DNA from: Stenopsyche tienmushanensis
Taxonomy: Eukaryota; Arthropoda; Insecta; Trichoptera; Stenopsychidae
Reading direction: 5' to 3'
Length of the DNA: 64,000 nt
Assembly (NCBI GenBank): GCA_008973525.1
Contig: WACJ01000124.1
Location: forward strand, 2,790,001 to 2,854,000
Under the pieces are notes generated by a model. It saw nothing but the letters and a program-made list of their open reading frames with translations, ran no database searches and was not told the origin of the DNA. Made by a program: the position numbers and the translations under genes. Positions 29,101 to 42,090 of this stretch are shown in pieces (position 1 is the first letter of the stretch; each line of letters starts with the position of its first letter).

Positions 29101-29829
29101 GGATGATAAAGGAAATCGCTATGGAATATATATGGCGATTCCTAATATGTAAAGCTTGCAAAATTTTAATAGAGAAATTTAAATTGCCCATGAAAGAAAG
29201 TTTTAATCCAATTAGCATAAACGTAAGCTAATCTTAACACATGTTAATTTCTTCTAATTATTCAATGTATAATATTACCATCATCAGTAACATTAGAGTC
29301 CATTGACAGTCGATGATCTCTCCGAATCATTTACATACAAGTTAGCTAATTTCTTCTATTGAGAATCATAGGTTTTACTATTTTTATCCACACATTAAGT
29401 CATAGCTTATATCGATTGACTAAATTTTCAATTGATTGAGTATTTTCAACCAATACAATACAATCACATTGATATAATCCTGTACCATGTTTTGATTATT
29501 TTTACAATCTTCATTCTGTTGTAAAATGAACCCCAAAAGCAATGCTATCATAATCATAAAACAGTGTGAGAAGTTTACAAAACTGTCTTAAATTGATCAC
29601 TATAACTTCACGCCATGAATCACTAAATTAAAATAATATATGGATGTGGCAAAATATGTTTTGGAATCTGATTATTTGAAATCGAGTGCATTTTAATAAT
29701 TATAGAGCTTTTAAAACATCAAACAAATCGGACGTTTCACACGGAAATGCCGGAAATGGGATGTTTAAACAAAGATTTTACAAATTGCAAAAGTAAAATA
29801 AAAAATAATTCAATCGACTAAAAGCAGCT
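26106..29829. other. Intergenic DNA with a less AT-rich island at about 26570-27400
   Basis: The island includes open frames at 26687-26893 and 27048-27308 (+), neither recognisable. The second starts only at a GTG. Words such as GATTATTTATTAATC and TTTAATTGAATT resemble homeodomain sites, so an enhancer is possible. A smaller complex patch lies at about 28660-28900. The rest is AT-rich with nothing recognised. Confidence 0.3.
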
Positions 29830-30010
29830 TTAGAAGTAAATATATGGGTGATTAATTTAGTCATGTTACAATTATTAAAATATTATAAAAAATATTTGTC
29901 GTTTCGGTATTCTCTCGTAGATTATGTTCCTTTATAAAATTCATATTCAAATAATGCTTATCCTAACATAACCATAAGTGGAAGACAATGGGAAATCTCC
30001 ATATGAAAAA
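29830..30010 (+). repeat. Second dispersed repeat family, copy 3
   Basis: It contains GGGTGATTAATTTAGTC, ACAATTATTAAAATATT, TATTCTCTCGTAGATTA, TCAAATAATGCTTATCC, ACATAACCATAAGTGGAAG and ACAATGGGAAATCTCCATAT in the family order. The upstream part is not recognisable. Confidence 0.6.
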
Positions 30011-32575
30011 TTATTTTTCTAGAAAAATCTTTTATGAAGATCGCTTGTATCCGATAACGGATATGGCACATTAATAAGAATAAGGTAAATTAATTATCGC
30101 CCCACTTAGGTTCAGTATAAGCATCCTGTTTTAATTATTCCTTGATTGAAACTGATATTAATATTAATTCTTTTTTTACATGCAAAAATTCAATATAATA
30201 TTAGATTTTTGGACCTAAGAATATCATTCTAGATATCCATGCATAGCAAGTATCGTTTCATTAAGTCTCCTAATAGTATCTTGATGCATGAGTACGATAA
30301 CGGTACTTATCTACATAGTATGAAATAAAATAGATTGATTATTTTCCCCAAAGTTATCCCATAAATCTTATAAGGTCGTAAAGATAAATTTATTTAAAAA
30401 TCAGGACATATTTCGGGAATTCTTGTTCACAAGTCTTATGGAAAGTGGTTGTAATTTATCGTCGATATAATGCCGTTTTTGCGGCATGTTATTGGTCATT
30501 GGTGTGGTGGATATTGGGTCTAGTCACACAATGGTGTCTCAGGACACAGGCCCTCAGGGTCTACAGGACCTCATCGCCTACGATTCCCGCTGCGTTACTT
30601 ATGATAACAATGCCCCCTACCTACACAACCCTACCATATCAACGCGCCGAGAAGAAATTATATGCATAGCGAGGATTTTTTACTTCGTACTAGAAAACGG
30701 CCATTCTTTAAATATGAATAATGAGAAATCGGCCAGAATAAATTAAATAACACGATCCACATATGATGTATACCGAGTAACTCGACATATTTTACCAAAG
30801 CTGCGCCTATAATTCACACTGCGGCCGGCACGGCGAAAGATACCTTTTAAAATTGTCGCTGTACGTGTTATTAATAGTTATATAAATTTTACATCGGAGG
30901 GAATTCGAAAAGGCTCACGACTCTTGTGAAATCTGAAACAAATTTATACAACTATTTCAAACTATTACATTTTAAGGTCACTTCTCTCGTTTCCGATACT
31001 TTGGAATAGTGTTAAACCGAAGCTATTTGTACAATATTGCGTTTGTGGTACTTGTTAGAGCGGTGTCGCTTGGAAATATGTGATGTAAGTGAGAATTATG
31101 ATGGAAAATGTCAATAAACAACAAAAAGTTGTCCGGTCGGGTGTCGTTCCAAAGAAGAAGAAAAATCCGTTTTACCGATATGGAAGTCGATTTTTTAAAT
31201 TTTATTCAACTTTATGAAACGCCTTCGAAACCAACTGTGCAAAATTTATTTCATTGCAGTAATGGAAGAAGTAAAGCGTTTAAAGTATGACAGTTAAGGT
31301 TGAACCTGGAAGCAATTTAGCACTGGAGACTCAAGATTATATAGTCTAATTCCACTGAAAATGGAGTCCGGATAATTGAAATAAACCGGACTTAAACGCC
31401 TACATAACAAACGAATGAACGGTTGCATCTAAAATTTTAATGAAGTGATTTGCAAGAACTTTGTTAAATTAGATTCAGCCCAGAGAATTACAACATTTTA
31501 TTTTATTTTCAGTATCAAGTTTCACGTTTTCGTGATATATAAATTATACACCATAATAGAGCAGATCCGTTACGTTAATAAAGCACTTATTTATGGCGGG
31601 ATTTGAAGAAATGTAATTTTGTCAAACAAACAAACGAATGTGCTCGCCACAAAGAGCAGCCCAATTGAGATCCTCATTATTGGGAATACATAGGCAATAA
31701 ATCTGGTCACGATGGCTGCACCATTGAAGAAACGAGTAAAAGCAGACAAGTCTGCATATTAGGCGACCATGAGGTCGAAGATATTACTCAATAGTATGGC
31801 CATTGTGCGACCATAATGACTACAAATATTTTCTTCGCTTCAATTAGTATTGACTTATCTCGTTTTGGTTCCCTACATGAAGGTGCCGCCCGCGGTATTC
31901 TTTTATCCAAATAAAATTTCCTTATCATCAATCATACGATATCTTTTATTCGATATCGAAACGCAGATACAGCAGACGTCGCCAATATATTTTTCACAAA
32001 ATATAAATTTTGAAATGAAATGAAATGTAAATGCACATATTATATGAATGATGCAGTTCAGAGCCTTAATTCGAGGTTAATGCGTTTAACCCCGATTTGC
32101 ATAATAAAAATCATTTTTTCGCATCAAATTCGCAAAAATTAATTTATTACCATTCCGACAACGATGGCATTTAAATAAACTAAAATATCAAATATTCAGG
32201 GTCAAAAATGACGATTTGTGCAACAAAAGCTTCAAATTAACATATAAACCGGATGTCTAAAATTTTATCAGTCGACAATCTATTACTAAAAATTTGGCAT
32301 TTTTATTCATAATTATAAAAAAGGAAAACCCACAGCTTTCTAAAAATAAAATGCATTTTTAATGGGTTAACTTTAAATGTTTAGAGTACAATATTAATTA
32401 AACTGGAGAGTGGTTTGTAAGCGTTTTCTGAGAAATCGTCTTCACTTCCTCCATCCTCGAGCTAGCTTTGATTATACTTGAAAAACAGAATCATTGTCTT
32501 AAAATCTTGCTTATTGGGCCTTTTAAGAATTTTAAAATACATATCCTAAACAGATCAGATAGAACAAACCTGCAG
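30011..32575. other. Intergenic DNA with islands at about 30430-30850 and 31600-32130
   Basis: The first island has two overlapping open frames on + (30445-30669 and 30486-30746). The second frame looks coding-like in composition around 30530-30655, but no domain or clear splice pair could be assigned. At 31108-31290 a short open frame rich in basic residues is also unassigned. The island at 31600-32130 is non-coding, with clustered TTATTCGATATCG-like words. Confidence 0.3.
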
Positions 32576-32735
32576 GTAATTCCACAATTAAACGGTTTGC
32601 ACTAGTAATTCAATAATTATGGGTTCAAATCTACAGGAGGGTGACTGGCGACCACATTTTTAAAACATAATCGCTATTAATAACTATGCCGAAATGACTG
32701 ACAAATCAGTTGCCTTTGCTTTTTATGATTCATTC
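32576..32735 (+). repeat. tRNA-like SINE, copy 2
   Basis: It reads GGTAATTCCACAATTAAACG, then GGGTTCAAATCTACAGGAGG (a good B box) and GGCGACCACATTTTTAAAAC. This is the same order as the copies at 19045 and 39662. It ends about 15 bp before the mariner-type element. Confidence 0.65.
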
Positions 32736-32750
32736 ATTCGAATTAAACTA

Positions 32751-33636
32751 GGAGGCATATACCGAAAGTAAGTGTACTAAATTTTTATATTTTTTTAGAA
32801 AAAGTGTATTTGAAAAAAAATACAGTATATTATATATACACATGTTAACTATTTTTCAACATTATTGCCATCCCGCTTAATGCATCTGGTGAGCCGTGGC
32901 ACAAACTTCTTTATGTCCTCCTCCAAGAACTCTCCCACCAGCTCTTCCCCCACTTCAAAACCTCTTTCTGCATCTGCTCGTTGGTTGTTCCGGGTTGGTG
33001 TTAGACTCCACGATGCCCATCTATAAAACCTCAGGGGGAAGCCAACTCAACGCTAGTGGGCAACGTTTGAACCCCTGGGGTAATTATGTGGAGTCGAGGT
33101 GCGTGAAAGTAGCCTCGTCTGTTTGCTCATCAAACGCAGCTGGGGTAGCCCAGACTAGCCCAGAGCTAACATGATTTAGGTACGCAGGTCTCTCTGTGCT
33201 GAGTACCCATAAAGGGGTGTGTGGAACAGCCGATTACAGTATTTGGTGGAAACTGTGTCAAAAGTTCACCACTATCCTAAACAGTCTAGGCATACAGGGG
33301 AGAACGGCTTTTAGGCTGTTCGAACGAAAACACTGAAGCAATGAATTTTTGCCTAAAATTGTGGTTTTGAATCTTTTGCCAAATGAATAATTGATGTGAC
33401 ACCATTATGCGACTGTCTTTTTACTCAGATGTGTAATGAGCCAACCACTTTTTATCTTCAGTTACAATAGAGCTCAGAAAATTCTCACCTTCCTAAGTAA
33501 AGTCGTACTACCGTGTTCCTGATATGCTCGCTTTATTAGGAGATCCCTCTATAACACTCAGTATAGCCAACCCTTAAAAAACAAAAAAGCACGGCCATTT
33601 ATTGTCACAGTACACTTACTTTCGGGATATGCCTCG
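32751..33636. mobile_element. Tc1/mariner-type element with about 28-bp terminal inverted repeats
   Basis: A TA flanks each side (32749-32750 and 33637-33638). The left end reads GGAGGCATATACCGAAAGTA and then AGTGTACT. The right end, reverse-complemented, reads CGAGGCATATCCCGAAAGTA and then AGTGTACT, so there are only two mismatches in 28. At 886 bp it is shorter than a full mariner (about 1.3 kb). Its interior is a decayed transposase on the minus strand. TA duplication plus ends of this length fit the Tc1/mariner superfamily. Confidence 0.75.
32850..33500 (-). pseudogene. Decayed mariner-type transposase
   Basis: Read on the minus strand, about 33450-33500 gives a motif like SIVTEDKKWLAHY, close to the mariner IVTGDEKW block with the first catalytic aspartate. 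At the other end (about 32840-32980) it gives VGEELVGEFLEEDIKKFVPR followed by LTRCIKRDGNNVEK, like the C-terminus of mariner-type transposases. Frames change and stops intervene between them, and the middle part with the second and third catalytic residues was not recognised. The plus-strand open frame at 32896-33174 is only its shadow. Confidence 0.55.
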
Positions 33637-33639
33637 TAC

Positions 33640-36600
33640 ATAGGCCACTCTCGATAATAAATAAGCATTAGATTGGGGCGCATAGCCTACATTGCAATAA
33701 GTCATTTTAAAATCTGAATGTTAATTCGATTCATAAATTATTAGAAACATTTTCTATTAAAAACTAGAGTTTTCTCAGAATAAAATGAATTTTATAAAAA
33801 ATGTTTTTGACTATTATTATGTTCGTGTGATAAGATGGTTAAATATAAAATTGTTTTATGAGCGATGCCATTTGAAAATGCCAAAGATTCAATTTGACAC
33901 ATTCAATACTTAATTCGCCATATTTTTAGGAGGATGCATCCAATTAACGACGATAAGTGTTAATATAAATGACATATAGAAAAGCTATCGAAAAGTTTAA
34001 ATTCTATTAGAAACTTTAATTGGACAATGTTATAATAAATGAAATTGATGATGTTTTATACAGTATTTTCATTAATTCAATCTAGAAGTTGACAATCAAG
34101 ATGTTAATAAAGGTTTGATTGATCTTGAGGAGCAATAAATTGCAAATGGAAATAATAAAGACTTAATGGAACTAGATGATTATGGAGAAATTCCCAAAGA
34201 CATTTTGATAGATAGAATGATTACAACTTCTAGACCGATCTTCTACGTAATTTAAAAAACTCAAACATCAATAGATACTCAAATGTATAACATGTTATCT
34301 AGTATATAGTCGCTTTATACTGAGAAAATTATAATTGGTAATAACATTATATTATATTATTATCCAAATATAATTAAAATATTTTTTAAGAAAAATAATT
34401 ACTATCATTATGTTATGCAATCAGAATATTGCTATATTTTTTAATTTGTGCATTCATATTTAATCACAGAAATCGGTATTTTCTTCAAACGATTCACAAT
34501 CTCTGACACGATCACAACAAACGCGGGGTCCGGAATCAAACGCAGCATCCGTCGAGAGCGCAGGCGTATCCTTATGGAATCCTTTGAATGGAATCCTTTG
34601 AACGTTAATAAATATTATTGTGAGCGTGGAATTTTATTCGGCACTCAATTATATAAATAAATGTCAATAATTTATCGTAGCGTATCGATGTAAATGTCAT
34701 GTTTCATAGGATGGGGTCTACGATTATATTTTGGAGGATTTAGTCCTAGTGTTCGAATACAAATTTACAGACAACTCATCTAATGACAATCGTATGAATA
34801 TGACAGAAAATTAATTGTTCATTAAGTTGGCGATTTTTTAAAAATGTTTTATTGTATTAAATTTCGATAGACAAATTTAAATATGTGGGGTATTATATCC
34901 AATGTCCATCTTCAAAGATGAATCGAATGTTTAAAATTGTAAAGGATATCTTATATTAAATTCTTTAAAAGTCAATCTTTATAAGAAAGAAATCAACTTC
35001 AAAGATGATCCCTTCTATCCCATCGCTTTGTGTTATTTTTTTGATCGGAATGTATCGAAGAAGCACGTCATAAAGGATATAAAAAAAGGTAAAAACGCGT
35101 CGTTTGTATTTATACAAATTTGAATAACAACATTCCAAAGCTGAGGGCTTAAGCATAAAATGATTTTAATGTCCTTTGATCGCTCTGACCATTGATCTAT
35201 GAAATGTCCATCATTGACATGATAAAATCAATCATTTCGAACATGTGTCTTGAATTAAACGAACATATTAATCATTTGACAGGATACTAATTTTTTTAAG
35301 GATACAAAATGTACAAGAGAATCCAGTAGCTTCGTGTAAGCTTTTAAGCTTATTACAAGCTTATGTTTATTTATAAAATGCTCTCGCGTATTTTATATTA
35401 ATAAGACCCTTGCAACACTCTTGTACAACGAAGGGATGTATTTTTCAATGTTGAGATTACCTTATCTTAATGGCCTATCGATTTAATGATTCTAATATTT
35501 CATTCATAATGTAATGCTCAGCTCATTTTGTATTTCAGTATTAGGCATATCTTAAAGCTCAGTTGACAAATTTACTCATTCGTAACAGCATGAGACAAGT
35601 ACGTGGAAATATTTACACATCAACAAATTAATCAATTTAAAAGAATTTTACCTGCGGCCAGAAAGAATTTAATACAAATTGTGGCAAATCTTTGATTTAA
35701 TTAACCGTCATCAGCATACAAGTGCGCTTAAGAATATCACAGGATAAACTATTACATTTCTATAAGCTTCTCAATATTGAAGGCTTATTTTTTCATGGCT
35801 TAGTTAAAAGTTCAATAGAGCATTTTCCTATCCTCGACTTATGCATAAATATAGCTCAAATAGCGTTTGAAAATAAATGGTTTACATACCATCACAAGCG
35901 ATGGTCTGTGATATACGTTTAATTTCAATTGTAGATGCCACTCACCATAAGAAAAGGTGGTCTGTTTTCAATTGATTTTGGATTTTACACCGTGAAAATA
36001 GTGTAAACAAAACCTTCGATCGTATCTATTCCCACGTGCTCGAAGTCACTCACAGAGTGGAATAGAACATATAGAGGACAGAGACGGTCTTCCTTGATAA
36101 TGCGGCATGATTTGGAAAAAGGAAGAAATGGACTACACAATCTTTGGAAATGGCCATTGAATTGAAACGCTATTTGGTTTTACCGTTTTGTGTTACCGAA
36201 ATCTGGAATTCTAAGAAACTGCTCCATACGTCGTTGCACGAATTTAATTTAAATTGGAATTTCATTATTTCGGTGTCCTCAATAGAATGCTCAGCACTCT
36301 TCTCTCTTCACTCTTCTTGAAAAAAGTGATTATAGTCTATTTAAGATCAAACATATTAAGCTGAATCTATTTTCGATTGAATTTTTTTTGTATTACATAT
36401 ACTCGATAATCTACTGAGACTCTAGGCTCGTATCCAGATATATATTTAAGTCAGTTAAATAATTGCTGAAATAATGCATTGAAATTGTGCATGCTGCATT
36501 TATGCAATCACAAAGAACAATCTGGGTCATAAAATGAATCTCAATTACATTTCAGGGTCAAATAAATTTAAATTTTAAAATAATTCTTTATATAGACACA

Positions 36601-39494
36601 TGATGCATATCAATGACAATATTTGGCATTCATAATAATATACATATTTTAGATGAATTTTCTAATTGTAGAAATTAGATGTATTGAAACTCAATACTTC
36701 ATGTTCCTTTATAAGCAAAATTTTATATATCCTTCCAAAAAATAATACTTAAATGATCATTACTGGATATTATATAGGTATAAGCTCAAAATTCATTAAT
36801 TAAATTAAAAAAATCTCGATTTCTTTTCTCAAATTTCTCGAGAATTCTCAAGAAATTTTGATGAACAAAAAAATGTATGTAAAAATTATTATCTTAGTAT
36901 GTAATTGAAATAAAACAACTAGAAATATGGTTGAAATTTAAAATTCAATTACATTATTTCATATTATTTTTAAAATAACCCTTTAAAAGTATGTACGATT
37001 AAATGTTGGTATAGTGATTTAATAAGGGGGGAAACCAATTTAGGAGACAGATTTTTTAGTGTTTTTCGTGATTTTTTTTAACAAGGAAAGAATAGTTATA
37101 ATTTGTTTAAACTTTGAGAATATCTTATTAATACTTTTAAATACATCTGAATTTTTTTTAAATTCATTTCCGCTGGAAATATCAGAGTTATAAGCTTCTG
37201 TAAATGGAAAAGTCGCCTTCAGAGTTTGCTATTGGCGGGAATCATAAAAGTCACAATTTTTATTAAAAATCAATACAATATTTTGATTTTATTAATAATA
37301 TATTTTTTAAGAATATATACTCAGTTTTGATTTAAAAAAATTACGTTTTTTAGGAGGGTTTTAACAAAATGTTACGATTTTTACCATTCTTTTGCACCTT
37401 CTTTGCAATAAAAATCACACTTTAAATAATAATATTTTCCCAGAATTAGCTATATGTTCATTAGAATTAAGTATACAATCTTTATACAAATATTTAAAAG
37501 AATTGATTAAGAACTTTTTGAGTTAGAGTTCCCGCCAGTTGAAAAAAAGTTGTTTCGAGAAAAACGCGTTTGAAAGTACCCCGTACTAATTGTCGCGTAT
37601 TCCAGCATCGATTTGCGTTCACTATAATGGTCATAACATCGGAAAAAATGGGAATTTTGTTGTGAAACTTTGAAAACATATTCTTGAATAGTTTTACTAA
37701 TAGTTTATAAATTTAAAAAAAAAAGCGATTTTTCAAATCGTCTAAACTGAATGCTAAATGCTTCACTCTGCCTCTATCTGATGACTCTAGTACAGGTATA
37801 TCTCTGATTTACTTAAAATACTATCGATCTTATGGCAATAATTTCAAAAAATTGTTATGGGTTAAATACATATTTTTTCAAAATCTGCGTTTAATACAGA
37901 ACATTTAGCAATCCGAATAAATTTATTTATATTTTAAAATTTATCTTGGATTTGATGGTAGAGAACTCTTGAGATATTTTCATTTTTTTTTGTTCACCGA
38001 TAACATGCGATATCAAGTAACATTACCGCGAAACTGGGATCGTAGAGTGTAAATATTTATTCGAAGAAAAACCCTCCACCTGATAAAAAATAATAATAAC
38101 ATACATATTTTTTAATTTGAGCCTGTAGGAGGTAATGAAAGGTTATACGCCCAACGCCCATTCTCTGCACTTTTAAAGCTACGTGATGCTCTTCCATCCT
38201 GAGATGATTGTTATCTCGACACTCGAACAGGTCCAATCACATTCAATTAACTCACCCGTGTAAACCTTCTGTCTTACAGGAACAAATTCCCTTTGGATAC
38301 GAAGAGGCTGGATCTTCGCACGGCCTTTACCCAGCCTGATCTTACGTGCACAATCACTTTTTGCCCTTATAGATCTTCTAGACAACTACTGTGCCATTTA
38401 TTATTTCATATGTAAATTCACTACTATACTTAGTGACCCAATATTATCAATGAAGAAAATACAATAAAACTTCCATAAAACAGTTAAATCCGGAGCGTGT
38501 TTCGATTTCAAGCACTTGGGTCAGTTGATTCAATTCAATATTATGCTTCATATTATATTCATTGTTTTCTTTCTAAGAAACTTATATATTAGTAAGTCCA
38601 TCACGAATAGTTCATTAATCCGCAAATTTTCCCAGATTCATCCATTGCTATAATTATCATAAGATATGTAAGTTTCATTGCAGAATGCTTAAACTACAGT
38701 TTGAAGATGATTTCGGTCATTCAGAATTAATTTGATTACAGCGCATCAAGCATTCACATGTGAGTTCAGTCAAATTACTACATGTTATTATGTTACGTAT
38801 TCCTTCATTTCCCATCACTATTCCATAAGTACATAGGACCACAGCATCATTTGATTAATTAAGATAGCGGTTGCTGAGCAAGAGCAATACAATGCAATCC
38901 CTGCAGCAATATCTCCTCATCATGCGACCTTGTAGGTGACCCCGAAGGCTGATTACATCTTAAATGATACCTCTTCCACGGACAATGGCCAATATTAACA
39001 ATCACAAAAAATGCTCAGCTTCGAAGAAAATATTCACGAGGAATTACGTGCCTTAAAATTCAATTTACTTACGACGACAAGCAGCATTTAAAAGGCTCTT
39101 TAATCGAGATATTTTTCATATATCCATTGGGGTATACAAAATTCACCATCTTATTATGTGCATAATCTTGGGTTAAATGATGTAAATTATTATTTTAGAG
39201 GTAGCTATAACAATGGACAGTTGTTAGTGGCGATGCTGTAAGGTCCAGGGTGCAGCATCTGAGGTCATGCCATGAGGTCAGATACCTTGCGATCTCCTGG
39301 TATCTTCCCGGCGAGCTTCAAAATCTATTAAACAGCTTATGGTACCAAGAAATAATATTTTTTCATCTTATATTCATAAAATTATTTGATTTTGTATACT
39401 AAAACATAAATGATATAAATTCAACAAATACAAAATGGTATTTATAAGATCATGAAGCTACGGGGTTTCATTAAATATTTATTTAGTTATTTTT
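33640..39494. other. Long intergenic stretch, no gene recognised
   Basis: It is mostly very AT-rich. About 34090-34255 on + reads as an acidic peptide-like string with a stop, possibly a relic ORF. About 37000-37740 resembles the AT-rich interior of a non-autonomous transposon, but no ends were found. Islands at about 36000-36300, 38140-38400 and 38690-39340 are less AT-rich. The minus open frame 38179-38385 in one of them has no recognised domain. Confidence 0.35.
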
Positions 39495-39662
39495 TATGGT
39501 TTTTAGCAATGCCTCTTCTGGAACTATTGCCAAGCATTTAAACATGGTTTTTCACAGCCAATATATGTTTTTAAATTGTGGTCAACAGCCACACCTCCTG
39601 TAGATTTGAACCCATGATGATTAAGTTAATAGTCCGACCGTTTAATTGCGGGACTATCTATA
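39495..39662 (-). repeat. tRNA-like SINE, copy 3
   Basis: On the minus strand it reads TAGTCCCGCAATTAAACGGT, CATCATGGGTTCAAATCTAC (B box), then GGCTGTTGACCACAATTTAA and GGCTGTGAAAAACCATG. This matches copies 1 and 2 in order and spacing. Confidence 0.65.
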
Positions 39663-40759
39663 GGCCAATATTTGAAAAAATAAAAAAGCATTGCATTCTG
39701 AGACGCTTTAAGAAAATCGTCTAAATCGTAAATTTCATATAAAATTCATTATTTATGACATACCTGAACTCATAAAAGTCGAAGTTTACGTATTCGCAGG
39801 CGTATATTAAATCATTATACTAAGCATCGGGTCATTAATAAAAAAATATTTGCACATAAATTGAATTCAGCTACATGATTTTAGAGATCCATAATGTATA
39901 GCAAATTAATACCATCATCATTATAGTGCAGCCACACGCATTTAACTATAAATCTAGGATTTGTTAATTCACAAGAAAGGGTTAAATTCTTTTCGTCTTT
40001 ACCCCTTCACACGCTTGATATTGAAGGTAGCTTGACCTTCGAAAGTAACAGCAAAAAAATGTGGAAAGTTGACATGAAACATATTGTCGCTTCGTCCCAT
40101 GCAATATTTTATCGGCGAATACGAAAAAACACAAGAGTCGTGAAAGATTAAAATGCATTTATTTTTGTTGTCAGCGTTTACGAAACCTCAAAGTGTTTGT
40201 ATTTGTCCAGCAGTCGAGAATAAATAAATATTTATCAGTGGACACTTTATGTTAAAACAATGTAAGTTATGTAAAGCTCGATATGTTGCAGCATTCCTCC
40301 GCTTTCTACGAATGGGAGATGCGCCTTATGGTACATGTGTCCTCGTAATTTATACTTCACATGGAGTTGCCTCATGGACGAGTGGCAGACCTCAGCATCA
40401 GATACTTCCCAGCTTGTCATGCAGACGTCGTGATCTTGCGCCATCGCCAAGTTCATTGTCGCAGCCGTGACGTCTTTTGTGTGGAGAAATCGTCAGGTGA
40501 TCAGTCTGCACGCTGAAAAACGTTGACCTGTGACCCCCAACATGCCTATTGAGCTTTTATCCAACGGTCCGTAAACACACCGTTTTTATTGACATCGGAA
40601 GAATGCATCTCGTAACACTCATTGTTCTCCGATCCGCATTTCTCCCATAGAAATCTGTTCGAGTTGAAAAGAGGCTTTTATGCAAATAAAATTTGCCCGA
40701 CTAAAATCTATAGCAAACCAACAAACAAACCAAGATCGATCTTATAACAATGAAAAACA
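39663..40759. other. Intergenic DNA with a complex island at about 40000-40670
   Basis: The island contains open frames on both strands over the same bases (40249-40470 plus, 40247-40456 minus), neither recognisable. This is more suggestive of constrained non-coding DNA than of an exon. Confidence 0.3.
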
Positions 40760-41690
40760 TATTATGGAGATAAGCATAAATACTACTCTGTTGATATTCA
40801 ACATTCATGTTATAAAATATGGTTACAAAAGTTTGCTATTCAAATACATTAACTATTTGTACACAACAGATATAAACACCGGCTTGAAAAATGGAGCTGG
40901 TGTTGTTCTAGAGCAGAAAATGGAAAAAGATATGCGTTACCTAATTTGTCGCCATCATATAATGAAAATTATGCTAGAAAATGTAGTGAATCAATCGCTC
41001 GATCCGTTTAGTGTTCCTGATATCCAATTGTTTAAAAGGTTTAAGAAGAACTGGAACAAGATTGATCAGTTATTATAAAACATTAATTTATGATACCATA
41101 TCCTCAAAAATTATAGAAAATGATCAACCCCGAGATGACTATAAAGAGCTGCTGAATCTTTCTATCGTTTACTTGGAAGGAATTTTTGAAAAACGAGTTT
41201 CATTCAGGAGGCCTGCTGGTCTTCATTGTGCTAAATGGATGGCTAAAACTATGTATTGTTTGAAGATTTTCCTATTTAAACATCAGTTTAAACTGACGAA
41301 AAAGAAAGGGAAAGCAGTGAAAGATATATGTATTTTCACAGTAATAATATGTATAAAATACTGCTTTCAAGGTCCTGTTGGATATTCAGCACCGAGAAAT
41401 GGAAAACCAAACAATGACCAAAATCACCATGAAAAAATACTGGGCCATTTATGGCACTCATCGGAAGAGTTGGTGTCTTGACTGCATTTTTTGATGACGA
41501 ATTTTCCATTCAAGATAATAAAATATGGTAGATGCCCTAAGAATCGAAGGTGTAGAGGATTGCCCAAAAATAAAAAGCATTGATGTCGAACACATCGCCG
41601 AAAAAAGCATAGAAGACTTTGTGACTAACAACTCTTTACGATTTTTCTAGATATTTCCAGATACATTCCAGTTTTTGAATAAAGATGTCC
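40760..41690 (+). pseudogene. Transposon-derived ORF of a widespread, poorly characterised arthropod family
   Basis: Three pieces in different frames appear to belong to one protein. The first (about 40870-41067) contains NTGLKNGAGVVLEQKMEKDM, CRHHIMKIMLE and LFKRFKKNWNKIDQ. After a frameshift near 41067 the second (to 41481) contains PRDDYKELLNLS, HCAKWMAKTMYCLKIFLFKH, DICIFTVIICIKYCF and SAPRNGK. A third piece (about 41525-41651) contains VDALRIEGVED and IEDFVTNNSLRFF before a stop. This block order recalls multicopy arthropod proteins usually found in DNA transposons, and I believe it is related to a bracovirus protein called Cc8L18.2. That is from memory and was not searched. The copy is broken, and its function and enzyme class are not assigned. 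Confidence 0.65.
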
Positions 41691-41939
41691 ATTCTATGCG
41701 TGGGAGTGTGGGGTTGTTTTAATGGAGTGATATAATAAATTGATGACAATCATTTTTGTTGATAAAAGATTATAAAAAGAAAAATCTTCATACAAAAAAT
41801 CAACACTTGTATCCTGAATATATATGATTTTAAAATTAAAAGGGTATCCTTATTCGTAACCTAAACATTAATTTTACATGTAAATCTTTTATATTAATAA
41901 ATACAAGTTAGCCATTAATACAGTGTTTTAATTTTTTAA

Positions 41940-42090
41940 ATTAAAATTCAAAACTTGGTAGCGACCCCTAAATATTATTTTAAAAAAATGAAAAATAACA
42001 CTGAAATAGTTTTTTAGGGTGGAAAATCAAATGAAATGTTGACCGGTCAAATAGTCGAATTTTTTTTGAACCAAATAAGGACCACCCTAA
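41940..42090 (+). mobile_element. Probable right end of the transposon carrying the broken ORF
   Basis: The stretch ends AAATAAGGACCACCCTAA, preceded by TGACCGGTCAAATAGTCGAA. Ends of the form AGGGTGGTCC are common in insect DNA transposons. Its position 400 bp downstream of the broken ORF suggests it closes the same element. A matching left end was not found upstream of 40760. Confidence 0.4.

Noticed and set aside
32896..33174. 92-codon open frame on +
   Set aside because: It is antisense to the decayed mariner-type transposase in 32751-33636 and starts at a GTG.
38179..38385. 68-codon minus open frame rich in Arg and Lys
   Set aside because: It looks protein-like in part, but no family, start context or neighbouring exon could be identified.
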